A stretch of DNA of 64,000 bases from Verrucomicrobiales bacterium (GTDB taxonomy: Bacteria; Verrucomicrobiota; Verrucomicrobiia; Limisphaerales; J093): positions 186,001 to 250,000 of the forward strand of contig JACKPW010000006.1 in the NCBI GenBank assembly GCA_024233215.1, written 5' to 3'. Shown here one piece after another: positions 1 to 6,915 of the stretch. The notes under the pieces were generated by a model. The model did not search any database, was not told the DNA's origin, and saw only the letters and a list, made by a program, of their open reading frames with translations. The translations under genes were made by a program, and so were the position numbers. Numbering within the stretch: the stretch's first letter is position 1; the number at the start of each line of letters is the position of its first letter.

Positions 1-602
1 TAGAACACGGTCCCAAGGAAGACGAGGTTCATCACGGTTGCCGCGAGTTCGACCGGCGCGTAACGACCCGACCGGATCAACGCCCCGATCATCAGCACCA
101 GCAGGATCAACCAACCCCACACCGGAATCCCGGGCGCGGCAAACCGCCCCACCTGCACCGCCCCGCCCAGCACGCCCCCCTGCCCGATCAGGTTGGCGAG
201 CATATAGGCCGCTGCAAGATAGACGGACCAATGCACTCCGCGTCCCCCACGGACGGGTGGAGGGTGAAGCTCCCGCTGAACCTCGCGCCCAACCTCCTCA
301 CTGGGCTGACCAGGCAGGGCAAGGTTCCAGACCTGCAGCGTGGGCTTCCCGTGCAAAATGGCGGCCCGGCCGAACTCCAACTGGACGGCCACCTTCACCG
401 TGCACCCCAGCAGGATCACCCACAACAACGCGAAACCGCCACGCGCGCCCAGGGTCGTTGTCGCGATCAACTCCCCCGAGCCGACAATCGCCGCCGACAG
501 GATCAGCCCCGGCCCCATGTAACCCAGGGCGCCGAGGAGTCCGGCGGGCGGTTTGATCGGCCCGCCATCCCCGTGGGGCGGCTTTCCTGCCGGTTGATTC
601 AT
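1..602 (-). CDS. Nramp-family (SLC11-like) metal ion transporter, 5' part only
   Basis: The gene reads leftward and leaves the window, so only the first 200 residues are present. They show an Nramp-type inner-membrane transporter: a glycine-rich first helix at about residues 24-45 (GPGLILSAAIVGSGE), a second helix at 52-70, a polar stretch at 85-122, and further hydrophobic segments near 125-145, 155-176 and 185-200. Nramp proteins normally bind Mn2+ or Fe2+ through a DPGN motif in helix 1. Here the equivalent turn reads VGSGE, as in a divergent branch of the family, so the substrate cannot be assumed. The ATG at 602 is the natural start and lies 100 bp from the divergent gene at 703. The family call is good; the substrate is unknown. 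Confidence 0.75.
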   Translation of the reverse strand, partial: MNQPAGKPPHGDGGPIKPPAGLLGALGYMGPGLILSAAIVGSGELIATTTLGARGGFALLWVILLGCTVKVAVQLEFGRAAILHGKPTLQVWNLALPGQPSEEVGREVQRELHPPPVRGGRGVHWSVYLAAAYMLANLIGQGGVLGGAVQVGRFAAPGIPVWGWLILLVLMIGALIRSGRYAPVELAATVMNLVFLGTVF

Positions 603-702
603 CCCCGCGATACTGCCCAGCAGGGCGACACACGGCAAACCTGGAAGGCGGGGGCGGGGTGGTTGTGCTCGACTCACGGCGGGAGCGGATTACACTCATG
701 GC

Positions 703-894
703 GTGCCGAAAAAAAAAGTCGAGCGCGTGTTCGAGCAAATCCGCAGGGTGCGCGGCCTGAGCGTGGAGGAGAAATGGCTCTTCGCGAAGACGCTGGCGGC
801 GACCCCGGACGAGCGCTGGAAGATGCACGAGAACTTTCTCCGCTCGCACGGCTTGTTCACACGCTCCGGGCGGAGAAAATTCGGTTTCAAGTAG
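703..894 (+). CDS. Small basic hypothetical protein paired with a nucleotidyltransferase
   Basis: A 63-residue protein starting at GTG 703 with a lysine-rich beginning (MPKKKVERVF) and a basic end (GRRKFGFK). I do not recognise a named domain. It precedes the nucleotidyltransferase on the same strand, and its last 121 bases are shared with that gene in another frame. Such small helical proteins often accompany minimal nucleotidyltransferases, which suggests an accessory or antitoxin-like role, but this rests only on position. No ATG is available in frame. Confidence 0.5.
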   Translation: MPKKKVERVFEQIRRVRGLSVEEKWLFAKTLAATPDERWKMHENFLRSHGLFTRSGRRKFGFK

Positions 895-1298
895 CCGGTA
901 TGAGCGGCGCCATCCTGCAAGGGGTGCCCGCCACGACTCTCGACACGGATCTCTGGATCGACCTTCCTTCAAGGCAGTACATCCGCGTGCTCAACCTCTG
1001 CGTTGCCTTGGGAGCCACGGTGCGCGCCAACACCGTGGTCGAACTCTCGGACGGCTCGCTCGTCAACTTCCTTTACGAAGTGCATGGCCTCCGCGCCTTC
1101 CGGACCGAGTACCGAGAGGCCCGGAAGTTGAAATGGCTGGGGCTGGAAGTCCGGGTACTGCCGCTGGAGCGGATTCATGCCAGCAAGCAGTTCGTCGGCC
1201 GGCCCAAGGACATCGCCCACTTGCCGCTGCTGGAGCAGACAATACGGATGCAGCGGAAGGTCCGGGCTCCGATGGAAAGTCAACCGGCATCGAGATAA
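774..1298 (+). CDS. Nucleotidyltransferase-fold protein
   Basis: A 174-residue protein with the core of the minimal nucleotidyltransferase superfamily: a leading helix (LARLVHTLRAEKIRF), then the turn VAGMSGAILQGVP and the metal-binding pair in DTDLWIDLP around residues 58-66. A conserved-looking tail (LPLERIHASK, RPKDIAHLPLL) is typical of standalone members that adenylylate or otherwise modify a partner. ATG 774 is chosen because the helix and the VAG turn lie upstream of the only other candidate, ATG 900, which would cut into the active-site turn. This start overlaps the previous gene by 121 bases out of phase. Substrate and partner are unknown. Confidence 0.65.
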   Translation: MALREDAGGDPGRALEDARELSPLARLVHTLRAEKIRFQVAGMSGAILQGVPATTLDTDLWIDLPSRQYIRVLNLCVALGATVRANTVVELSDGSLVNFLYEVHGLRAFRTEYREARKLKWLGLEVRVLPLERIHASKQFVGRPKDIAHLPLLEQTIRMQRKVRAPMESQPASR

Positions 1299-1392
1299 GC
1301 CTGCTCGCTGCTTCGTTCGCGGACTCGTGCAGCACGCGTTGCGGTAGAGGCATGCCGCAGATCCGTTGCCCGCCGGAGGCAACCAGGGTCAA

Positions 1393-1932
1393 TCACTCCG
1401 TTTGAAGCGGTTGGGTGGTGACGACTTGTTCTGTTTCGACGCATCTGACCAGACGGTTTCCCAAGTCCTCGCGAATGCGGGCGAGGATCTCCTCGCGGCG
1501 GCCCTGAGCCCAATCGGGTGCCCGACGCTGCCAAGCCTCCTCGCTGGGCCAGCTGATGCCCAGCTTCCCTGGGCTGACATGCCCGTAATCGAACTGCAGG
1601 TGACGCGTGTCCCCACCCGCCGCTGATTCCTCATAGGCGAGGATTTCCGGGCCGCGGAAACGAACGCGAAAGCCGCGACGGCGCAAACGGAGTGCGAAAC
1701 GGGTTCTTGCCGCGACAATACACGAGATGAGAACGACATAGACGGCCGGGGCAACAATCGGAGAGTCCTCGAAGAGAACCGCCGTCATGCATCCCAAGAG
1801 CACCAGTAGGACCCAGGCTCTGGGATCCCGATACCACTTGGTCACCTGCGCTGCGGTTTTGCGGTCGAGGCCGACGCTCGGCAACTCTTCGGGGTCCGCG
1901 GGGGCGGAGGGATCGGGGTGGTCGTCGTTCAT
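1393..1932 (-). CDS. Hypothetical membrane protein
   Basis: A 179-residue protein with an acidic, proline-rich N-terminus, two adjacent hydrophobic segments (about residues 39-55 and 58-75) and a soluble C-terminal part with basic and aromatic residues that ends in the cytoplasm if the positive-inside rule holds (RTRFALRLRRRGFRVRFRG follows the second helix). I recognise no family. It is divergent or isolated from its neighbours: ApbE begins upstream at 3238 on the same strand and ends at 1985, leaving 52 bp. Confidence 0.6.
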   Translation of the reverse strand: MNDDHPDPSAPADPEELPSVGLDRKTAAQVTKWYRDPRAWVLLVLLGCMTAVLFEDSPIVAPAVYVVLISCIVAARTRFALRLRRRGFRVRFRGPEILAYEESAAGGDTRHLQFDYGHVSPGKLGISWPSEEAWQRRAPDWAQGRREEILARIREDLGNRLVRCVETEQVVTTQPLQTE

Positions 1933-1984
1933 CTCATCGGACCTGGCGTCATGCTGGGCGACAGTATCGGTTGTCCGCAGTCGT

Positions 1985-3238
1985 TCACAATCCGGAGGAG
2001 GACTGCATCCGACCCATCACTGCGTCCGGCGTCTCCAGCCAAGCCCCAAACCCCTTGCTGCGACTGACCTCCGTCCGCTCCCCGGGACGACGGGCCACCT
2101 GCGCCTCCACCCCAGGTTCCCTCGCAATCAGACGCAACCCCGCCTTCGGCCCCAACACACTGACCGTCGTGGCCAGGCTGTCGGCCTGCAGGCCGGTCGG
2201 GGCAATGACCACCACCAGGCTATGATCCGTCAGGCCAACGCCGGTCCGGGGATCCACGATGTGAGAATAGCGCACCCCGTCGATTTCGACGTGCTGGAAC
2301 AGGTCGCCGGAGGTGGCGAGGGCGCAGTTCTTGAGCCGGAGAAACTCCGTCGGAGGAGCGTCCGGTGCGTCGAGCGGCGCCAGTTCAATCCGCCAGCCGG
2401 TTTCGCCGGGAGGCGGTTCGCTCATCAACATGTCACCGCCCCCGGTGAGCAGCGCGTGCCGGATGCCGCGCCGCTTCAGGACCTGCATCGCCTCATCCAA
2501 TGCAAAACCCTTCGCCACGCCACCGAGGTCGAGCTTCATGTGTGGCACTTCGAGCCGGACGCTTTGGCGCTTGGGATCCAGTTGCAGGTTGCGATAACCC
2601 ATCGCCTCGCGGGCGGCGGCGAGGATGTCGGCGGGCGGGAATTCCTGCCGGCGACGCGCCCGGCGCCACAGGGTCACCGCCGGGCCCACGGTCACGTCAA
2701 ACGCCCCGTCCGTCCGTGCAGCCAGCGACTGGGACCAGGCCAGGACCTTCCACAGCGTGTCGCTGACGGGTACCCATTGGCCGGTGCCGGCGGTGTCGCG
2801 CAAGCGACTGAGTTCGCTTTCGAGTTCGTAGTCGCTGAGAACGCCGTTGAGTTCGCGGACGCGGTCGAGGGCCCCGGTGGCAGCCACTTTGGCAAGGGCC
2901 GGATTCCAGGCGTAGAGGACCACGCGGAACGGGACTCCCATTTCGGGTCGCTCGAATTCGTAGCGGTGGAGAGGGCGTTCCGAAACGGTAACTGCGGCCT
3001 CGGCGACCGGATCCGACGGGTCTGACAGGTCCGACAGGTCTGACGAGGTCCCTCCGGACCTCACCGCACAGCCTGTCCCCGCCAGCAATCCCAGCAAGCC
3101 GGCGACCCACAACGCCCACCCGCCGTAGCCGCGGACGTCAGTCCGCGCAAACTTCTCCCCCGCATCCCACCGGGCCACGGCCAGGGCATGCGCCGACTGA
3201 CGGCGGCGGCTACCGGGCAGGGACGGTTCCTCGATCAT
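1985..3238 (-). CDS. apbE: FAD:protein FMN transferase (ApbE family)
   Basis: ApbE uses FAD to attach FMN covalently to Thr or Ser of exported redox proteins such as Rnf or Nqr subunits. The 417-residue product shows the family pattern: MGVPFRVVLYAW near the start of the mature domain, KLDLGGVAKGFALDEA, the GGGDM turn, SGDLFQ and YSHIVDPRTG, and the Mg-binding stretch ADSLATTVSVLG. A hydrophobic segment ending in GTGC (about residues 42-60) suggests a Sec signal, possibly a lipoprotein. The 40 residues before it are encoded partly by a hairpin repeat (3130-3147), and an SDLSDLSDPSDP tract after it by a tandem repeat (3011-3048). The real start may therefore lie further in, for example TTG 3112. 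It follows the thioredoxin gene by 11 bp and is probably cotranscribed. Confidence 0.88.
   Translation of the reverse strand: MIEEPSLPGSRRRQSAHALAVARWDAGEKFARTDVRGYGGWALWVAGLLGLLAGTGCAVRSGGTSSDLSDLSDPSDPVAEAAVTVSERPLHRYEFERPEMGVPFRVVLYAWNPALAKVAATGALDRVRELNGVLSDYELESELSRLRDTAGTGQWVPVSDTLWKVLAWSQSLAARTDGAFDVTVGPAVTLWRRARRRQEFPPADILAAAREAMGYRNLQLDPKRQSVRLEVPHMKLDLGGVAKGFALDEAMQVLKRRGIRHALLTGGGDMLMSEPPPGETGWRIELAPLDAPDAPPTEFLRLKNCALATSGDLFQHVEIDGVRYSHIVDPRTGVGLTDHSLVVVIAPTGLQADSLATTVSVLGPKAGLRLIAREPGVEAQVARRPGERTEVSRSKGFGAWLETPDAVMGRMQSSSGL
3011..3048. repeat. Tandem short repeat inside apbE
   Basis: Near-identical units of about 10 bases (GGTCTGACAG / GGTCCGACAG) repeat here and are translated as SDLSDLSDPSDP just after the presumed lipoprotein cysteine of ApbE. 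The unit is low complexity and variable in length, so it probably acts as a tether. Confidence 0.7.
3130..3147. repeat. Interspersed hairpin repeat in the 5' end of apbE
   Basis: CGCGGAC, a GTCA loop and GTCCGCG form a perfect 7-bp stem, preceded by GTAGC. On the minus strand it encodes part of ARTDVRGYGG, upstream of the hydrophobic signal segment of ApbE. It resembles the GCGGA/TCCGC hairpin at 38508-38524. Confidence 0.6.
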
Positions 3239-3249
3239 CGGCGGGGGGC

Positions 3250-4065
3250 TTACGAATGCAGCGCGCTGCTGAAGGCGCGGTGGAAGCGTTCCGCCACGGG
3301 ATGCCGGAACCCCAGGAACTGGAAGATCGCCCGACAGGCATTGCGCGCGCTCCCGTCGGCATAGTCCTTGCGTCGCTCGAGCACCTCGATGAACGCCGCA
3401 AGAGCCGCGGCCCAATCCCCTGTCCTGACCGCCTGGCATCCCCCCAGAAAGCGCTCCCGGACCGGCGCTTCGGGCAGTTGCTCCGGATGGTCCGCCAGCA
3501 CCGCGACTCCTGCCAGGACACCCAGGGCACCGGCCTTCTCGAAGGACTCGGAGGTGGCGTCGATGGGGGCGATCACGGCGGGAACCCCGACCGGATCGAT
3601 GTGCAGCAGCGCTTCCGCCAGGAGCAGGCGCGCCACTTCGTTGGCGGGCTCGGCTTCGAGGACGTTGGCCAGCCGCTCCCGGGCTCCAGTCCAATCGCCG
3701 TCCCCGGCGAGCTTTCGGGCCTCCTCCACCAGAGCGGCGTGTGGGGAAGGCAGGTTCTTGTCGATCCAACGGCGAATCTCCGCCTCGGGCAGCGCGCCGA
3801 GAAACTCGTCCTTCACATCGCCGTTCACGAACAGCTTCACCGCCGGAATGCTGCGGATGTCGAAGGCCATCGCCAGTTGCTGATTCTCCTCCGTGTTGAC
3901 CTTGACGAGTTCCCAGCGGCCGCCGGCCTGCGCCGCCAGACGTTCCAGGACGGGACCCAGCGCCTTGCACGGCCCGCACCAGGGCGCCCAGAAATCCACC
4001 ACCACCGGCACCTCGTGACTGCGTTGCATCACCTGCCGGTCGAAATTCTGCAAATCGAATCCCAT
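3250..4065 (-). CDS. ybbN: Thioredoxin-TPR co-chaperone, CnoX/YbbN type
   Basis: 271 residues: a thioredoxin domain (about 1-108) with an intact WCGPCK redox site at residues 29-34 and the cis-proline in SIPAVKLF, followed by a helical TPR-like region (110-270) with alternating helices rich in Ala, Leu and Arg. This is the layout of CnoX/YbbN, which protects substrates from over-oxidation and hands them to chaperones. Unlike the E. coli protein, the CxxC is complete, so reductase activity is expected. It is cytoplasmic, with no signal peptide. The gene stands 11 bp upstream of apbE and 60 bp downstream of the GH26 gene, all on the minus strand. Confidence 0.85.
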   Translation of the reverse strand: MGFDLQNFDRQVMQRSHEVPVVVDFWAPWCGPCKALGPVLERLAAQAGGRWELVKVNTEENQQLAMAFDIRSIPAVKLFVNGDVKDEFLGALPEAEIRRWIDKNLPSPHAALVEEARKLAGDGDWTGARERLANVLEAEPANEVARLLLAEALLHIDPVGVPAVIAPIDATSESFEKAGALGVLAGVAVLADHPEQLPEAPVRERFLGGCQAVRTGDWAAALAAFIEVLERRKDYADGSARNACRAIFQFLGFRHPVAERFHRAFSSALHS

Positions 4066-4104
4066 AGGCCAGCAGACTAGCGGGAGTGAGGGCAGGGAAC
4101 AACT

Positions 4105-4126
4105 GCGGCGGATGCCAACCCGCCGC
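4105..4126. repeat. Hairpin repeat at the GH26 stop codon
   Basis: GCGGCGG and CCGCCGC form a 7-bp stem with an 8-base loop (ATGCCAAC). The adjoining CTACGG, read on the minus strand as CCGTAG, provides the stop codon of the GH26 fusion gene. The element belongs to the GTAGCGGCG family also seen at 10555-10579 and 10693-10717. It lies between two co-directional genes and could weaken read-through. Confidence 0.6.
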
Positions 4127-6576
4127 TACGGGGCAACCCACTGGTAACTTACAAACGCCAGCTGGCGGCTGTCCGGCGACCAGCAAGGGACATTGATCGT
4201 GCCCTGCCCCCCGAAGAGCTTCGCCAGCACCTGGGTTTCTCCCCCCTCCATCGGCATCAGGCGCAGAGTCACGTCCTGATTGGCCGGGTGCCCCTCCACA
4301 CCGGGTTCATAGGACAGAAACACCAACCACTTGCCATCGGGTGACGGATGCGGAAACCAGTTGTTGAATCCGTCATCCGTCACCTGCTGCTGCTCCGAGC
4401 CATCCGGGTGCATGCGCCAAATCTGCATGGACCCGCTGCGAACCGAGTTGAAATAGACCCAGCGTCCGTCCGGGGAGTAATCCGGGCCATCGTCAAGACC
4501 GGGGGTCGTGGTCAGGCGTGTTTCCCGCCCGCCTTCCACCGCAATCGTATAGACGTCATACTCCCCGTCCCGCTCGGCGCAATACGCCAACGTGAGGCCG
4601 TCCGGCGACCAACCGTGCCAGTAGGAGGGACCAAACTCAGTCACCTGCCTCGGCGTCCCTCCGTGGACCGACAGGATGTAGATGCGGGATTGCCGGTCCC
4701 CTTGCGACTGGTCACTGATGACAAGTTGCGTGCCGTCCGGTGACAGGCCGTGGTCGTTGTTGCAGCGCGTGGCGAAGCCCGTGTCGAGGAGGGCCGGTTC
4801 ACCCCCGTGGACGGGAACGCGATAGAGCCGACCGCTGCTGTTGTAGAGGAGCGCAGTTCCGTCACGCGTCCAGTTGGGAGCTTCGATGTGGTTCGTGGTT
4901 GTGATTACGACCCGACGGTCCTTCGAGGCGATCGGCACCGTCTCAAGTGTGCTCAGGAGCACCTGGTCCGTTGTGGCCGGTGGGTTGAGATCGAGTTGCA
5001 CGTCGCTGAACCGCGCCTTCTCCAGCGCCTCGTTGTCATGCGCACAGACGCCGAGGCCCACGTAGAAGGGGTCGTGCAGTTGCAGACGAAACGAACCGCC
5101 GGCCGGCCGTAGCTTCCCATGCTCGCCCGCCACGGACATCGACACGTATTTGCCACGCTTCTCGATCCGGAGGCGGGCGGGCGCTTTCACGTTGGCTTGA
5201 ATTTCATAGGTCCGGTCGCCCTGGCTTTCGCGGTACTGCAGGGAAGTCAGTCCGTCACCGTGCAGTGCGGCATCGGCGTAGGCGGCGCCCGGTTCGAGGT
5301 TCTGGCGAACCAGCAGACAAGCCTTGCGATGCGCGTTCCCCCCTTCGCCGAGGAAGTGGAGGTCCGCGGCCAGGGTCACATCGCCGCTCACCCGTTTCCA
5401 CACGAAGTGGAATGCGTCCGTGTCGAACCACATGTTCTCGCCACCACCAGCCACCAAATAGCTGCCGCTCCCGGCATCAAACTCGACACCGCCCGCGTGC
5501 TTGACGGTCCCCACCTCGCTCTGACCCTCGAACAGACCCAGGGGCGCTGTGGCCGGAACTGTACGGAAATCCGGCAGTTCATCGCGGGTGATCACCCGGT
5601 CACTTTGGTAGAAGGCCTTCAGCACCTCCTGCGGGTTCATTCGCACGTAGCGGCTGTGCCAGGTGCTCACCCAGGTCCACAGGAAGCCGCGTTCGGCCGT
5701 CAGGTCCGCGGGTGGGATCAAGTCGCATTCGGTGAGTGCCACCGGCTTGCCGCCGGAGACGGAGCGCATGCGATCGTAGTTTTCCCGCACGCCCTGTTGC
5801 CCCTTCCGATAGATGTCCACCCCGATCACGTCCATGGTGTCGAGGGTCGGTGCCCAGTCGAGCCGCATCTCCTGCGAGGCGGAATAGACCCAGAGCAGGT
5901 TGTTCAGGCCGTGGTGGCCCGTGTAGTAATCGAAGATGAACTGCCACAACCGCCGGGCCTGTTCCTTTCCCTGCATGCTCCACCAGAACCAGCCGCCGCA
6001 CATCTCGTGCAGCGGCCGCCACAACACCGGCACGCCGGCGTCCCGGAGTTCCGCGAGCATCCGGGCGGTCACATCCAGATCCTTGATCATCGCCTCATGC
6101 TCCGGAGTGCCCGGCCGCAGAGCAGCCTCGATGTCGAACTTCCGTTTGGTGCCTTCGTACGTGTTGCGGGCATCCAGAGGATTCCCCCAGTGCCAGCAGA
6201 TCGCCACCAACCCGCCCTCCCGCCACCAGGCAATGGCGTCCCTGATCAACTGCCGCTGCGCCGAATCGTATTCCTCCTGGAACTTGCGCGCGAAGATGCC
6301 ACCCTCAAATTCGATGAGCGCCGGCTGTTTCCCTGTGGTCTCCTGGATGAACCCGAGGTCGCGATTCTTCATGTCGCCATACATCACGTGATGTCCGGCC
6401 AATGTGTGGTTTCCCTGGATTGACTGCAGGTAATCGAACACGCGGCGCGCCTCAGGACTGGCGTTGGGGTTTGCCGGGGCGATGGGGTCGGCCGCAACGA
6501 GCACGCGAAGGGTGCTCACGCCGAAGGCGAGCGCGGCCAGGGAGAGCAGGCGGGGGAGTTTAGGGCACAAGTTCAT
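4126..6576 (-). CDS. Secreted GH26 glycanase fused to a lectin-like domain and a TolB-type propeller
   Basis: 816 residues. A signal peptide (about 1-29) is followed by a GH26 domain (30-350), a family of mainly beta-mannanases. The acid/base Glu is in WRPLHEMCGGWFWW and the nucleophile Glu in KPVALTECDL. Residues about 360-555 look like a jelly-roll (DUF1349-like) module with a predicted sugar-binding or structural role. The rest (570-816) is a TolB/PD40 propeller with repeated SPDG-type motifs (LSPDGTQLVISD, YSPDGRWVYFN, PSPDGKWLVFL). Catalytic residues look intact, so a working secreted mannan- or xylan-type endo-hydrolase is expected. Three-domain joining of this kind is unusual. A 19-bp palindrome sits directly before the start codon. 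Confidence 0.85.
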   Translation of the reverse strand: MNLCPKLPRLLSLAALAFGVSTLRVLVAADPIAPANPNASPEARRVFDYLQSIQGNHTLAGHHVMYGDMKNRDLGFIQETTGKQPALIEFEGGIFARKFQEEYDSAQRQLIRDAIAWWREGGLVAICWHWGNPLDARNTYEGTKRKFDIEAALRPGTPEHEAMIKDLDVTARMLAELRDAGVPVLWRPLHEMCGGWFWWSMQGKEQARRLWQFIFDYYTGHHGLNNLLWVYSASQEMRLDWAPTLDTMDVIGVDIYRKGQQGVRENYDRMRSVSGGKPVALTECDLIPPADLTAERGFLWTWVSTWHSRYVRMNPQEVLKAFYQSDRVITRDELPDFRTVPATAPLGLFEGQSEVGTVKHAGGVEFDAGSGSYLVAGGGENMWFDTDAFHFVWKRVSGDVTLAADLHFLGEGGNAHRKACLLVRQNLEPGAAYADAALHGDGLTSLQYRESQGDRTYEIQANVKAPARLRIEKRGKYVSMSVAGEHGKLRPAGGSFRLQLHDPFYVGLGVCAHDNEALEKARFSDVQLDLNPPATTDQVLLSTLETVPIASKDRRVVITTTNHIEAPNWTRDGTALLYNSSGRLYRVPVHGGEPALLDTGFATRCNNDHGLSPDGTQLVISDQSQGDRQSRIYILSVHGGTPRQVTEFGPSYWHGWSPDGLTLAYCAERDGEYDVYTIAVEGGRETRLTTTPGLDDGPDYSPDGRWVYFNSVRSGSMQIWRMHPDGSEQQQVTDDGFNNWFPHPSPDGKWLVFLSYEPGVEGHPANQDVTLRLMPMEGGETQVLAKLFGGQGTINVPCWSPDSRQLAFVSYQWVAP

Positions 6577-6577
6577 G

Positions 6578-6596
6578 AGATTGCTTCAAGCAATCT
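6578..6596. promoter_or_regulatory. Perfect palindrome next to the GH26 start codon
   Basis: AGATTGCTT, a central C and AAGCAATCT form a perfect 19-base inverted repeat one base upstream of the GH26 ATG (6576 on the minus strand). It occupies the place where a ribosome binding site would be. It may be a repressor operator or an RNA hairpin that hides the start; the sequence cannot tell which. Confidence 0.5.
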
Positions 6597-6773
6597 TCCG
6601 CACGGTCCCCGTCCGACTCAACAACATTCCGGGAGGACGGAAACGGCGTGGAACGCCTCCTCTTCTTCGCGACTCTGCGACTCTGCGCGAGTTCGGCTCC
6701 GGGCTTCGGCAGATGCCAGTGCCCCGTTGCCCCGGGTGTTTCACAGCCGGTTTGGGGGAACGCGCAACGGCTC

Positions 6774-6884
6774 GTAGCGCAGGTATCTGACCTGCTGTAT
6801 CGCCGAAGTCTGTTCGGCACCGCGTCCGGACGTTTCCACGGCCTGCGGGTCGGATACCCGCGATACGGCAGATATCTGCGCTAC
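6774..6884. repeat. Cluster of modular hairpin repeats in the 339-bp gap before GH26
   Basis: The gap 6577-6915 contains no gene I can support. It holds one direct copy of a 46-base repeat (6774-6819) and an inverted, rearranged copy (6841-6884). The direct copy consists of two hairpins: GCAGGT-ATCTG-ACCTGC and GCCGAA-GTCTG-TTCGGC. The inverted copy contains GCGGGT-ATCCG-ACCCGC when read on the minus strand. A third copy lies at 13239-13284. The remainder of the gap (6597-6773) shows nothing recognisable. Confidence 0.8.
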
Positions 6885-6915
6885 GGAACGCGTCGCGAAA
6901 TGTCCGGGCCACGGG

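Noticed and set aside
5119..6423. A 434-residue plus-strand frame opposite the GH26 gene
   Set aside because: GC-rich third positions keep antisense frames open; the minus-strand protein has clear GH26 motifs.
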